Source: Halobacillus sp. Nhm2S1 (GTDB taxonomy: Bacteria; Bacillota; Bacilli; Bacillales; Halobacillaceae). From it: a stretch of DNA of 64,000 nucleotides. The notes beneath the pieces were generated by a model, which saw only the letters and a list, made by a program, of their open reading frames with translations, searched no databases and had not been told where the DNA came from. Both the position numbers and the translations under genes were made by a program. The DNA is taken from contig NZ_JAIEZV010000001.1 in the NCBI RefSeq assembly GCF_019599545.1, positions 1,116,001-1,180,000 on the forward strand, in the 5' to 3' direction. Below, one piece after another: positions 51,158-60,205 of the stretch (within the stretch, counting starts at the first letter, position 1; each line of letters opens with the position of its first letter).

Positions 51158-51193
51158 AAAAAAAGAGCCTAGACCTGTGTCTAAGCTCTCATG
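51158..51193 (-). terminator. Terminator after the 51.2-kb lipid-side hypothetical gene
   Basis: On the minus strand AGAGCTTAGAC and GTCTAGGCTCT pair with one mismatch, followed by seven T residues. Confidence 0.75.
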
Positions 51194-51250
51194 ACTAAAA
51201 GAATTTCCCAAACGTTCTTCTATGCTATCGTATGCTCAAGCAAGCGTTAT

Positions 51251-51787
51251 TCATTCCACTTCTACAGTGATTTCCATCCAAGGATGCTCGTAGGGTACGC
51301 CTCCATTGCCGTCATCTTTGATTGGATAAAAAGCTAAATCAAGTTCCTCCAACTCCTGATCATATCGGAAGTTATCGAATTGGATATAGCGAAAAGTAGT
51401 GAACGTCCCTTCCTTCGTACCAATCGTATGTCCATTATAGGTGGTGCCATTGGAGTCTACGGCTTTTACTAAGAATTCGATATGACCTTTCTCTCTCAGC
51501 CAATCCTCTTCCTTGTTTTTCATTACAGCATTTCTGTCACCATACCACATCCCAAGATACAGTCCTTTTGCATCGTTCCGGCTGTAAAGCCTGGTCAAAT
51601 GGACTTTCGTATCCCCAATTTCCTTAGATGAAACCGTAATCGGTTCCGGGTGCTGTCTTGGGGTTTCTACCATCGGGTAGGTCTGGTTGTTTTTCAGTGC
51701 GTTGACTTCCTTGTTGTCCACATAAAAAAAGACAGCGGCAATTAATACAGCAATCAACCCATATATAGCCACGCGCACCTTTTTCAT
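51251..51787 (-). CDS. Membrane-anchored extracytoplasmic hypothetical protein
   Basis: A 178-residue protein with one N-terminal helix (VRVAIYGLIAVLIAAVFFYV) and a beta-rich external domain containing VHLTRLYSRNDAKGLYLGMWYGDRN, VDSNGTTYNGHTIG and HPWMEITVEVE. There is no lipobox or sortase motif. Family not recognised; it may sense or bind something at the cell surface. The ATG at 51787 has GAGGTG six bases upstream. Confidence 0.68.
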   Translation of the reverse strand: MKKVRVAIYGLIAVLIAAVFFYVDNKEVNALKNNQTYPMVETPRQHPEPITVSSKEIGDTKVHLTRLYSRNDAKGLYLGMWYGDRNAVMKNKEEDWLREKGHIEFLVKAVDSNGTTYNGHTIGTKEGTFTTFRYIQFDNFRYDQELEELDLAFYPIKDDGNGGVPYEHPWMEITVEVE

Positions 51788-51920
51788 CCATCTCACCTCT
51801 TTTTTATAAGAAGGTAAACCTTACCGTCATTATATCAAAATCCTTTTCGCCACGTTGTCAAATGGAGGGAGAGGTTTTGTCGATTTCTTACTGATTAAGT
51901 CTTCAACATTCTTTTAAAGC

Positions 51921-51957
51921 AAAAAAACTGCTCTTCCCTTAAGGGAAGAGCAGTTTG
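51921..51957 (-). terminator. Terminator after spoVR
   Basis: AAAAACTGCTCTTCCCTT and AAGGGAAGAGCAGTTT are nearly perfect complements. It lies between two minus-strand genes. Confidence 0.88.
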
Positions 51958-51961
51958 AATC

Positions 51962-53371
51962 TTATAAGTATTTTTTCTGTACTTTTTTACCACCATAACT
52001 GAAAACAACATCCCGGCCTTCGACTTTCGTTTCTATATGGACATTCCGGCCCCACAGCTGATAAACATACGGCAATGTTTTTTCCAAATACCCAACATCG
52101 AGCTCAACTTCTTCATAGTGGTGTTTTAAATAGAGTTCCCCACCCTTCACATAATCACCATCCTGGACAGTAATATAAGGGAACCCTCCATTGACCCTCA
52201 TGGTGACAAGCTGATCACGGACAGCCTCATGATCTTTATCTGTGATTTTATATTTCTGCCCTTGTTTTTGGAAAAGGTATAAATCTTCTCTTCGGGCCAG
52301 ATCTCTCGTTAAATAATTTCGGATGAAGCTTTGATCTGATTCGATTTCCCGAACCTCGAACATTTTTTCTCTTCCCGAACCGGGTTCGACCCCATGTTTG
52401 ATCATTTCCTCCGTCGGATTGTCATAGCGCTCTTCAATGTCCTCAAAAATCTTCAACCCCAGATAATATGGATTCAACTGGGTTTTACTTGGCTGTACCA
52501 CGCTCGCATTGAGCTTGGCGAATTCAATGGCCTCGTCACTTGTCAAATCCATTTCTCTTAATATTCGAGCATGCCAGTATGAAGCCCAACCTTCGTTCAT
52601 GATCTTTGTTTCCAACTGTGGCCAGAAATACAGCATTTCCTCCCGCATCATTGTCAAGATATCCCGCTGCCAGTCCTCCAGTTCACGACTGTACTGTTCA
52701 ATGAAAAGCAATAAATCCTTCTCGGGCCTCGGAGGAAATTTCTTTTTCTTTCTGAACCTTGGCTGCTCTTCTGAAGATGATTCATCAATTTTCCAAATAT
52801 CATCATATTCTGTTTGAAACGGTTTTTCTTCACTTTCTTCTTCGTCCATAGACCATGCAAGCTTAGGCCGGACCAATGATGGGTCAATGTGTTCTTGAAT
52901 GGCAAGCACAGCATCAAGGAATGATTCGACCTCATGTTTTCCGTATATTTTGTCGTAAGTAGCGATTCGTTCTGCCGTAGCCGCCATACTTTCCACCATG
53001 TCCCTCTTTGTATTCTGGAACCGGGCATTATTTTTGAAAAAGTCACAGTGAGCCAGGACGTGTGCGACAATCAGCTTATTTTGGATCAAACTGTTAGAGT
53101 TCAACAGGAAGGCATAACAAGGATTCGAGTTAATGACAAGTTCATAAATCTTACTTAGTCCGAGATCATATTGCAGCTTCATCTTATAGTATTGCTTTCC
53201 AAAGCTCCAGTGGGAAAAGCGTGTCGGCATCCCGTACGCTCCGAATGTATAAATAATATCATCAGGACAGACTTCGTAACGCATTGGGTAGAAATCAAGC
53301 CCGAAACCTTTAGCGATTTCCGTTATTTCTCTGATCGCATATTCGAGCTTCTTTTGGTCATCTGGTCTCAA
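51962..53371 (-). CDS. spoVR: SpoVR family stage V sporulation protein
   Basis: A 469-residue cytoplasmic protein matching SpoVR: opening [27 protein letters not shown] in parts, [27 protein letters not shown] and the C-terminal segments [16 protein letters not shown] and [20 protein letters not shown]. SpoVR is needed for spore cortex formation in B. subtilis; its usual partners PrkA and YhbH are not in the window. The start is TTG behind GGAGGGG. Confidence 0.92.
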   Translation of the reverse strand: MRPDDQKKLEYAIREITEIAKGFGLDFYPMRYEVCPDDIIYTFGAYGMPTRFSHWSFGKQYYKMKLQYDLGLSKIYELVINSNPCYAFLLNSNSLIQNKLIVAHVLAHCDFFKNNARFQNTKRDMVESMAATAERIATYDKIYGKHEVESFLDAVLAIQEHIDPSLVRPKLAWSMDEEESEEKPFQTEYDDIWKIDESSSEEQPRFRKKKKFPPRPEKDLLLFIEQYSRELEDWQRDILTMMREEMLYFWPQLETKIMNEGWASYWHARILREMDLTSDEAIEFAKLNASVVQPSKTQLNPYYLGLKIFEDIEERYDNPTEEMIKHGVEPGSGREKMFEVREIESDQSFIRNYLTRDLARREDLYLFQKQGQKYKITDKDHEAVRDQLVTMRVNGGFPYITVQDGDYVKGGELYLKHHYEEVELDVGYLEKTLPYVYQLWGRNVHIETKVEGRDVVFSYGGKKVQKKYL

Positions 53372-53455
53372 AGATGCCCCCTCCTTCGATTTCGCTTATC
53401 TTACTATATGAGGGTAAAGCAGCGAACATGAAGGTTCAGTCCATCTTCTTGTCCT

Positions 53456-53953
53456 CTATACTAGAATTTTAGCCATGATATACTCATCGACGGGACTCTC
53501 ATTGATCATCAGGGATTGTCTTTTCACTCCTTCTTTTTCAAAGCCCATGCGTTCATAAAAGCGGACAGCCCTTTCATTATGGACCATAACTGTAAGTTCA
53601 AGCCTCGTCACACCTTTTGCTTCCGCCCATTGAAATAATTGATAGAAAAGCTCTTTAGCGACCCCTTGACCGTGGAAGTCCTTCAATACTCCCGTAATAA
53701 CGCTCGCTGTATGTAGTGTCCTTGGTGCACCACCGCCAAAAACGGTCACATGCCCGATGACTCCCCCGTCCAGCTCGGACAGGATGATTGTAGAGTTTTC
53801 TTCCTTCCCCACCCTTTGCATCAAACCTTTTACTTTTTCAATCGTGGATTTCCTTTCGTCTTTCCCATATAATAAAAAATCAGTTTCTGACTCCAATTGT
53901 TCGATAAGGTTTTGATAAGCTTCCGCATCATAAACCTCTGCCGTTTTAATCAT
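53456..53953 (-). CDS. GNAT-family N-acetyltransferase
   Basis: A 165-residue acetyltransferase: MIKTAEVYDAEAYQNLIEQL at the start, motif A VITGVLKDFHGQGVAKELFYQLF and motif B LTVMVHNERAVRFYERMGFEKEG. The ATG at 53953 is preferred to a longer form because AGGGGGG precedes it and the upstream 37 codons are not conserved-looking. Substrate unknown. Confidence 0.84.
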   Translation of the reverse strand: MIKTAEVYDAEAYQNLIEQLESETDFLLYGKDERKSTIEKVKGLMQRVGKEENSTIILSELDGGVIGHVTVFGGGAPRTLHTASVITGVLKDFHGQGVAKELFYQLFQWAEAKGVTRLELTVMVHNERAVRFYERMGFEKEGVKRQSLMINESPVDEYIMAKILV

Positions 53954-54110
53954 CTTCCATTCCCCCCTCTTTTCACATTTTATCAGAATATGGGCTGACA
54001 GACGCCAATCTCTCCTGTCCGTTTCATTGATATACAATCGTCTGACCAGCCGTGCTTTGAGCAAGGAAAAGGGCTGATTTCAGTGTCTGCACTTCTTAGG
54101 AATCCTGAAC

Positions 54111-54139
54111 AAAAAAAAGAGAGCACATGGCTCTCTTTA
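54111..54139 (-). terminator. Terminator after yhgE
   Basis: On the minus strand AAAGAGAGCC and TGCTCTCTTT pair around a small loop, followed by eight T residues. Confidence 0.82.
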
Positions 54140-56344
54140 TGCTGCCTCCTCCTGAAGGGAAACGTTTTGTTTTCGATTTTTCAATATAAAATAGATGATC
54201 GTTAGTATAGAAGCACCTAAAATGAACCCTGTTAAAATAGATGCATTCTGCCACATTAAAGCGAAATTGCCATCAGAAATGATTGATTTGAATCCTGCTA
54301 CTGAGTAAGTCATAGGTAAGAGGGGATTAAACCACTGCAGAGGTTCTGGAATCAATTCCAGCGGGAACGTCCCTGCACTCGTCGTCAGTTGAAGGATTAA
54401 AATCAAAATAGCCACGAATCTTCCTGGGTCACCAAGCCATGTCACGAGCATTTGTACAAGCGTCATAAAGGTCAAACTCGTGAGGATGCTGAACAAGTAG
54501 AAATATCCTACATGAGTAACTTCCAAGTTCAACCCATACAAGATCACACTTGCTGCGATGACAGCTTGTATGGTACCTGCTACAAACAAAACTCCAAACT
54601 TAGCCGAAAACCATCCAAGTCCGCTTCTTGGACTTTCGAAAGGTTCACGGACAGGGTAAACAATGGTAATTAACAATGCGCCTACGAATAAGCCTAAAGA
54701 CAAGAAATAAGGGGTAAAGCCTGTGCCGTAATTCGGCACGTGGTTCAGGGATTCTTTGTCCACACCTACTGGAGATCCCATCATTTCTCCTGTCTCCTCG
54801 TCCGCTTTCACTTCATTCGCTTCCGATGAAGCGGTGCTCAGGTTCGATTCAAACTCCTGCGTTCCAGAAGTTAATGCACCTGTTCCCTCTGACAACTCAC
54901 CCGCTCCTTCTTGAAGTTGTTTGGAACCATCCGCCAGCTGGTTAGACCCATCGAAGATCCTGCTTGCTCCTTGATTGATTTCAGAGGCGCCAGACGCTAG
55001 TTTCACAGCTCCTTCCTGAGCTTTAGCCAGTTCTTTTGAAAACCTACCCATGGAGGTCTTCAATTGCTCTTGCCCATCGGAAAGCTTTGTGGCTCCCTTA
55101 TAAAGATCGCTTTGGCCTGCGACTAGTGTTTCGGCTCCTTTTTGCAGTTGAGTTTGCGCTTTAAGGAGTTCTTCAACTTTCCCATTTAAGGGGCCAGTTG
55201 CCTCGCTAACTTTAGCTGTTGCTGAGTTAAGAGAACTTGCTCCTTTTGCGAGTTCGAAAGCCCCAGTCTCCAGCCCCTCTATCTTTTGGAGGAGAGCCTT
55301 CTGTTGTTCTTCAGGCATGGTTTCAACTAAAGGAACCAATTCTTTCTTCAGACTTGTGATCCCTTCAGCCACTTGCTGGGCAGAAGTAGATACCTGATCT
55401 GCGCCTTGATTCACTCCGTTCATACTTTCATTGAGCTTTTCTGCACCACTTTTTAACGGGGAAGTTTTTTCAATCATTAAAGAGATTCCCTCACTTAAAG
55501 ATTCGGCTCCTTCTTTAGATTGAGCGATGCCGTTTTGTAGGCTTTCCGAGCCACCTTCGGCATCAGCTGTCCCTTTTTCAAGCTGTGCAAATCCGTGTTG
55601 CAATTTGCCTAGTCCATTACGTAAATCAGAGGACCCGTCAGCCAAATCAGATGCTCCATTCCTTAGCGCTTGCGTCCCGCTTGCCAGCTCCAATTGTTTA
55701 TCAGTGAATGTTTTTAAACTTTCTTCCAATTTTTTAGCTCCCTGGTCCAAGTCTGCAGCTCCCTGGTCCAAGTTTCCTGCTTTTTCACTTGCATCTGCCA
55801 GCCCTTTTTGAAGTTCACTGAACTGCTCGAACATGGCATTGGCATAGGTTTCAGTCATTTCACTGGATAACTTAGCTTTCATCTTTTCTGTTGCCGATTC
55901 ACCAATTTGGGCAGATAAGAAGTTGAACCCTTCGTTCGGCACGTATTTCAACTGTAGAGGTTTCGGCGTATCATCCATCACCGTTGTAGCATCCGCAGAA
56001 AAATTCTCAGGAATCTCAACAAGCATATAATAATCTTGCTCTTCAAGACCTTCATAACCCTTTTCCTCTGAGACTACGTGGTATTCAAAATCTCCTCCAT
56101 CATTCAATTGGTTCACGAACTCTTTTCCTACTTGAAGAGGTTCTCCATTAAATTCTGCCCCCTCATCGAGGTTCACGATTGCTACCGGCAATTCATCCAT
56201 GCTGTCATAAGGGTTCCAAAACGCCCATAAAAACATCGCGCTGTAAATCAGCGGGATGAGAAGGACCGCTAAAAACGGTACCAGTACTTTTTTATTTTTT
56301 CCAATATGCTTCCACTCTGAGATCCAAAGCTTCCAACCACTCAT
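54137..56344 (-). CDS. yhgE: YhgE/Pip-type membrane protein with long coiled repeats
   Basis: A 735-residue protein: one N-terminal helix (LVPFLAVLLIPLIYSAMFLWAFW), an extracytoplasmic region of about 500 residues and a six-helix C-terminal ABC-2-like domain (ILILQLTTSAGTFPLELIPEP is the family signature). The external part is full of repeats of the type GAxxLxxGxxxLxxG, for example DQGAADLDQGAKKLEESL, which form long amphipathic helices. Such proteins act in export (for example of type VII-related or phage-receptor functions). It is regulated by the divergent or neighbouring TetR gene through operator copies. AGGAGG precedes the ATG at 56344. Confidence 0.9.
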   Translation of the reverse strand: MSGWKLWISEWKHIGKNKKVLVPFLAVLLIPLIYSAMFLWAFWNPYDSMDELPVAIVNLDEGAEFNGEPLQVGKEFVNQLNDGGDFEYHVVSEEKGYEGLEEQDYYMLVEIPENFSADATTVMDDTPKPLQLKYVPNEGFNFLSAQIGESATEKMKAKLSSEMTETYANAMFEQFSELQKGLADASEKAGNLDQGAADLDQGAKKLEESLKTFTDKQLELASGTQALRNGASDLADGSSDLRNGLGKLQHGFAQLEKGTADAEGGSESLQNGIAQSKEGAESLSEGISLMIEKTSPLKSGAEKLNESMNGVNQGADQVSTSAQQVAEGITSLKKELVPLVETMPEEQQKALLQKIEGLETGAFELAKGASSLNSATAKVSEATGPLNGKVEELLKAQTQLQKGAETLVAGQSDLYKGATKLSDGQEQLKTSMGRFSKELAKAQEGAVKLASGASEINQGASRIFDGSNQLADGSKQLQEGAGELSEGTGALTSGTQEFESNLSTASSEANEVKADEETGEMMGSPVGVDKESLNHVPNYGTGFTPYFLSLGLFVGALLITIVYPVREPFESPRSGLGWFSAKFGVLFVAGTIQAVIAASVILYGLNLEVTHVGYFYLFSILTSLTFMTLVQMLVTWLGDPGRFVAILILILQLTTSAGTFPLELIPEPLQWFNPLLPMTYSVAGFKSIISDGNFALMWQNASILTGFILGASILTIIYFILKNRKQNVSLQEEAA

Positions 56345-56366
56345 TTTCCTACCTCCTAATAACATA

Positions 56367-56389
56367 TGACTATATTATTCATTTGGTCA
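56367..56389. promoter_or_regulatory. Likely TetR operator before yhgE
   Basis: A 23-bp site, read on the minus strand as TGACCA, ATGAATAA, TAGTCA with short intervening bases, lies directly upstream of the yhgE ribosome site. It matches the site at 57000-57022 at 19 of 23 positions. Confidence 0.72.
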
Positions 56390-56413
56390 TTTTCCGTCAA
56401 AAAAAGAGGACCA

Positions 56414-56989
56414 TCATTCGGGTGATAATCCTTTGAACACGTAATCATCAAATAAATGAAGGATCTTTTCCTTGGATAGGGGATCATGTGCTTCTTCCCA
56501 ATCGATAATCAGTGCCGTGTATAACTTCAACATCATAAAGGCCGTAATTTCCGGGTCACATTCGCGAATATCTCCCTCTGCTACAGCTGTTCTTATCTTA
56601 TCCTTTAGATACTCCAAGATTAAAGCCTCTACATTTTGAAGAGCTTCCTTTACAGCTGCCGTTCCTATTTCACGTGCTTCATATACGAGTTTCACCGTTA
56701 ACTGGTGGCTCTTACGGTATTGAAGCAGTTCTATAAGTGCTAAGTGTACATTTTCTTTCAGGGATCGCTCGTCATCCATGACAGATTCCGCTTTTCCCTT
56801 CATTTCTAAGAGAAGCTCTGCGATAATGTCCTGAAACAATTCTTCTTTGTTTTGAAAGAAGTTGTAAATGGTGCCTTTTCCTACATTCGCAGCTTTGGCG
56901 ACTTGATCCATCGTTGTCGCTTTATAGCCAAAAATGGAAAAAGATTGACGGGCGGCCTCACGAATTTCTTCTCTTCTATCCAAACTCAT
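56414..56989 (-). CDS. TetR-family repressor of yhgE
   Basis: A 191-residue repressor. The HTH is IREAARQSFSIFGYKATTMDQVAKAANVGKGTIYNFFQNKEEL in parts (about residues 7-50), followed by a variable ligand-binding domain. It is the first gene of the unit with yhgE, and matching operator-like sites lie before both genes, so it most likely represses yhgE and itself. The ATG at 56989 is preceded by AGGTG. The inducer is unknown. Confidence 0.88.
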   Translation of the reverse strand: MSLDRREEIREAARQSFSIFGYKATTMDQVAKAANVGKGTIYNFFQNKEELFQDIIAELLLEMKGKAESVMDDERSLKENVHLALIELLQYRKSHQLTVKLVYEAREIGTAAVKEALQNVEALILEYLKDKIRTAVAEGDIRECDPEITAFMMLKLYTALIIDWEEAHDPLSKEKILHLFDDYVFKGLSPE

Positions 56990-56999
56990 CTTTATCACC

Positions 57000-57022
57000 T
57001 GACCATTTGAACAATTTAGTCA
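57000..57022. promoter_or_regulatory. Likely TetR operator before the TetR gene
   Basis: A 23-bp site, TGACCA, TTTGAACAAT, TAGTCA, lies in the gap between the tetR start and the divergent methyltransferase gene. Its near identity with the yhgE site is the main evidence. Confidence 0.72.
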
Positions 57023-57117
57023 CCTTTACTACAAAAAAGATTATACACTCTTTAATTTCAGTTGCAACCCTTTTTTCATGTAAACTGGAAGATATGAAAA
57101 GAGAAGGGAGTTTTCCT

Positions 57118-57831
57118 ATGAAAGAGAATGTTCTGCGTTCTTATGAGTATTTATCCACACATTATGCGTTCGATGTTGATTCAAAACCCTACAATGCCTA
57201 TTTAGAACGACCGGCTATGATTAATCTTCTTCCTTGTCTTCAAGGAAAAAAAGTGCTCGATGCAGGTTGTGCTGCTGGATGGTATGCACGCTACATGGCT
57301 GATCATGGAGCAGCTGTTACAGCGTTTGATCTAAGTCCTTCGATGATTGATGTGACCAAGCGCAGAGCAGGGAATGCCAACGTTCACGCTTCTGTTCATG
57401 ATTTGACAGATCCCTTGCCAGCGGATAATGATTCTTTTGACATCATTGTAAGTTCACTCACTCTCCACTACATAAAAGAATGGCGCCCTGTTTTTCAGGA
57501 GTTCCACCGCACCCTAAAACCAGGAGGAACGTTTCTTTTTTCTACTCACCACCCGTTCATGGATTATATGAACCATAAAGCAGAAAACTATTATGCCACT
57601 CAGCAAATCGAGGATGAGTGGACCGTAAACGGAGAAAGAGTCCCCATGACTTTCTATAGACGCCCTCTGGAAGAGATTATTTCATCAGTGACTGATCATT
57701 TCCGTTTCATAAATTTAACAGAGCCAAGACCGACGCAGAAGTTCAAAGAAGTCCACCCAGAAGGCTTCGATAAAGTTTCAAGGAAGCCGAACTTCATGAT
57801 TGTAAAAGCTGAAAAGCCAGAATCTCCGTAA
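57118..57831 (+). CDS. Class I SAM-dependent methyltransferase
   Basis: A 237-residue methyltransferase: KVLDAGCAAGWYARYMADHG (SAM motif I, about residues 44-63), acidic residue in VTAFDLSPSMID, then FDIIVSSLTLHYIKEW and LKPGGTFLFSTHHP. The fold resembles UbiE/Tam-type enzymes acting on small molecules. The ATG at 57118 has GAAGGGAG upstream; an in-frame longer form overlaps the TetR gene and is rejected. The stop codon lies inside the terminator stem. Confidence 0.87.
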   Translation: MKENVLRSYEYLSTHYAFDVDSKPYNAYLERPAMINLLPCLQGKKVLDAGCAAGWYARYMADHGAAVTAFDLSPSMIDVTKRRAGNANVHASVHDLTDPLPADNDSFDIIVSSLTLHYIKEWRPVFQEFHRTLKPGGTFLFSTHHPFMDYMNHKAENYYATQQIEDEWTVNGERVPMTFYRRPLEEIISSVTDHFRFINLTEPRPTQKFKEVHPEGFDKVSRKPNFMIVKAEKPESP

Positions 57832-57848
57832 GAGATCCTGGCTTTTTA
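57811..57848. terminator. Terminator overlapping the methyltransferase stop
   Basis: AAAAGCCAG(A)ATCTC and GAGATCCTGGCTTTT form a stem around the stop codon region, between convergent genes. Confidence 0.82.
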
Positions 57849-58391
57849 TTATGAGCGTTGGTCAGGGAAAATCCGGTCGACCATTTCTCCGAATTCACGG
57901 AAAAATCCTGTGACTGGTTCACCATTTTGAGCATCTTCTACATAATTGTTTGTTAAGTCAACAAAATCTGGGTTTGTTGAGATATAAACATTGTTTATGT
58001 CCTGATCCGATGCTTTAACCGCTTTTTTGATTTGCTTTTCCATTTCATCAGAGACTTCGTTCTTGTCTCCCTTTGGATTATCAAGCTCTGCCGCTACATA
58101 AGCATTATCACGTGTTTTCAACACGTAAACACGATCTACGCCATCGACATTCTTTTCGATACGATTTGCTGCATCCTTGGCCACTTTGTAATTCGTGTTA
58201 TGAACCATTCCGCGATCATTGTCATACTGGTTCGCTTTTTGACCATTTTCAGACATGTCATCAGCTGTACGTTCGAAGCTTGTATTTTCCACTCCATTGT
58301 AGTTGCCATTGTCAGCAGCTTCTTGTTCTGCCTGGCAGGCCACAAGAGTTCCGGCTGCCAATAGACCGATGGCTAATACTTTAATCTTCAT
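57849..58391 (-). CDS. YhcN/YlaJ-type spore lipoprotein
   Basis: A 180-residue lipoprotein: signal MKIKVLAIGLLAAGTLVAC with lipobox LVAC and Cys19, a Gln/Asn-rich linker (EQEAADNGNYNGVENTSF), then the YhcN/YlaJ domain from about residue 70 with VAKDAANRIEKNVDGVDRVYVLKTRDNAYVAAELD. YhcN is a spore protein in B. subtilis. The ATG at 58391 follows GGAGG; earlier in-frame codons precede the ribosome site. It is expected in the forespore membrane. Confidence 0.88.
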   Translation of the reverse strand: MKIKVLAIGLLAAGTLVACQAEQEAADNGNYNGVENTSFERTADDMSENGQKANQYDNDRGMVHNTNYKVAKDAANRIEKNVDGVDRVYVLKTRDNAYVAAELDNPKGDKNEVSDEMEKQIKKAVKASDQDINNVYISTNPDFVDLTNNYVEDAQNGEPVTGFFREFGEMVDRIFPDQRS

Positions 58392-58487
58392 GCTATTCAA
58401 CCTCCTTCCATCCATGTTTACGGTTAGTATGTGTGGTTGGAAGGCAAATATGCGATTGCTAAAAACAGGAAGACGGTGTCAATATAA

Positions 58488-58522
58488 AGAAAATCCTCAG
58501 TCGAAAAGTGAACGGAGGATTA
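58488..58522 (-). terminator. Terminator after the 58.5-kb membrane gene
   Basis: On the minus strand AATCCTC and GAGGATT enclose a 15-nt loop and are followed by TTCTTT. Confidence 0.62.
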
Positions 58523-58990
58523 ACTATTCAGAAACGGGATGCTCCACCAGATATGAATGAATATTAAATAAACGAAAAAAATAGCGTTAATAAATAAAAG
58601 GAAAGCAGAAACCAGTTTATAATGACCTTCTACTTTTTTGTACCCGATCCGAATGAAGATAAAGCCAGCAATCAAAAGCAAATACAAGCTGATGAACCAT
58701 ATCCATGTATATGGTGTTGAAGCATCAAATCCTACTTCGTATCCGATTCCAAATAATAACCAGGGGGCTAAAAAACATAAAATGGATAAAGGGACATACC
58801 GTTGATCACTTTTTATGTAAAAAAGAGAAAGAATGGCAACAACAAGGGTAATTCCTCCAATGATTTCTGAAATCAAAATCATTACCTTCTGGGTGGCATC
58901 AGCTTCGGCTGTTACAACGCTAAGAAATAGCAGCATCCCCAATAGGATGACACACCCCACATTTGCATAAAGAAGATTTTTTTCTGACAT
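58520..58990 (-). CDS. Five-helix hypothetical membrane protein
   Basis: A 156-residue protein with five hydrophobic helices: VGCVILLGMLLFLSVVTA, MILISEIIGGITLVVAILSLFYI, VPLSILCFLAPWLLFGIGYEV, WIWFISLYLLLIAGFIFI and LVSAFLLFINAIFFVYLIFIHI. No charged catalytic motif is visible. Family not recognised. The ATG at 58990 is preceded by AAGGAG; nine earlier codons are dropped. Confidence 0.66.
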   Translation of the reverse strand: MSEKNLLYANVGCVILLGMLLFLSVVTAEADATQKVMILISEIIGGITLVVAILSLFYIKSDQRYVPLSILCFLAPWLLFGIGYEVGFDASTPYTWIWFISLYLLLIAGFIFIRIGYKKVEGHYKLVSAFLLFINAIFFVYLIFIHIWWSIPFLNS

Positions 58991-59174
58991 CACGAAGACT
59001 CCTTCCGCCAAAAGCAAAACTTTTCCATACTATCATAACAAAATTTCCAATGCTCTGCGGAAGAAAAAAGCAAAAATGTGTCGACATTCCCAGAACTGTG
59101 ACGAACTCTCTGATTGAGCAAGAACGCTCAAGGGGATAATAAGACCACTCCTTTCATAAAGGAAGTGTCATCCA

Positions 59175-59411
59175 ATGAGTCACTATGATTACGACAAAGC
59201 CCTGCATTTCATGATCTGGGGCCAATGGGACGACTTGCTTGTCCTGATGGTACGAACAAGGGATGAATTTCTTTCTAAAAAGATTGAAACATTCCTCCAC
59301 TCGGCTTACTATCCGAGTAAACAAAGCGAAATGCTCGAATCTCACGAAGCCTTGTTAAGCTATATCGATCATGCTCAAGCGACAACACTGCAACCAAGCT
59401 TTTTCACATAA
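59175..59411 (+). CDS. yhdB: YhdB-like small protein
   Basis: A 78-residue soluble protein, MSHYDYDKALHFMIWGQWDD and then LLVLMVRTRDEFLSKKIETFLH, matching the YhdB-like family of Bacillaceae. In B. subtilis yhdB lies close to spoVR, which is also near here. Role unknown. AAAGGAAG lies upstream of the ATG. A strong terminator follows. Confidence 0.78.
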   Translation: MSHYDYDKALHFMIWGQWDDLLVLMVRTRDEFLSKKIETFLHSAYYPSKQSEMLESHEALLSYIDHAQATTLQPSFFT

Positions 59412-59416
59412 AAGAC

Positions 59417-59452
59417 AGACAAGGTCATCCAATTTTTGGATGACCTTGTCTT
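59417..59452. terminator. Bidirectional terminator
   Basis: GACAAGGTCATCCAA and TTGGATGACCTTGTC are exact complements around a short T-rich loop, between convergent genes. Confidence 0.9.
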
Positions 59453-59466
59453 CATTTATTTTCCAT

Positions 59467-60192
59467 TTATACACGTGGATATTCTTGGATAAGCGGGTGG
59501 AGATGCATCTCATCAATGACCATATGCTTCGGAGCAAGCGCCATATAGACGACGGCTTCCGCAATATCATGAACTTTGAGCCATTCCGACTTTTCAGGAT
59601 CTCCTTGGGTCCCATTGGCAAAATAAGTGTCCACCATTCCGGGATTAATGGTCCCAGCACGGATGCCATCTTTTCTCACTTCTTGAGCAAGCGACCCCAT
59701 AAATCCTTGAACAGCATACTTCGTGGAGGTGTAAAGAGCGCCCCCCTCAGGAATTGTATAACGTGAGACATCGGATGCGACAGTAATGATGGTACCAAAC
59801 TTCTGTGACTTCATAATCGGGAGCACCGCTTTGGTCGCGAGAAATACGCCCTGAACGTTGATATCATACGTCCGCCGCCACTCCTCTACTGTTACTTCTT
59901 CGATTGGTTTGAAGTCCCCAATACCCGCATTGTTAACAAGAATGTCCACTTTGCCATACGCTTTTTTTGTTCCTTCCACGACCTGATCGATTTCGTTTTC
60001 ATCACTGACATCGGCCGTATAAGATAAAACATTTGTGTACCCTTGCTTTTCTAACTCTTCCTTCGTTTGATGTATTTCTTCTGAGCTGCCGATGATGGAT
60101 AAATAAGCCCCTTTTTCGGCGAGTTGAAAAGCTATTTCTTTTCCTATGCCCCTTGAAGCTCCTGTCACAATAGCTACTTGTTTGTCCAACAC
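59467..60192 (-). CDS. Short-chain dehydrogenase (FabG-like)
   Basis: A 241-residue SDR with cofactor motif TGASRGIGKEIAF (about residues 10-22), NNAGIGDFKP, catalytic Ser in IITVASDVSRY and the YxxxK pair in ALYTSTKYAVQGF. It resembles 3-ketoacyl-ACP reductase but no fatty-acid genes are adjacent, so it is probably a general ketoreductase (YoxD-like). The ATG follows AAGGAGG. It lies downstream of the yhcX-type gene with a 13-bp gap and is likely cotranscribed with it. Confidence 0.86.
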   Translation of the reverse strand: MLDKQVAIVTGASRGIGKEIAFQLAEKGAYLSIIGSSEEIHQTKEELEKQGYTNVLSYTADVSDENEIDQVVEGTKKAYGKVDILVNNAGIGDFKPIEEVTVEEWRRTYDINVQGVFLATKAVLPIMKSQKFGTIITVASDVSRYTIPEGGALYTSTKYAVQGFMGSLAQEVRKDGIRAGTINPGMVDTYFANGTQGDPEKSEWLKVHDIAEAVVYMALAPKHMVIDEMHLHPLIQEYPRV

Positions 60193-60205
60193 AACAAATT
60201 CCTCC

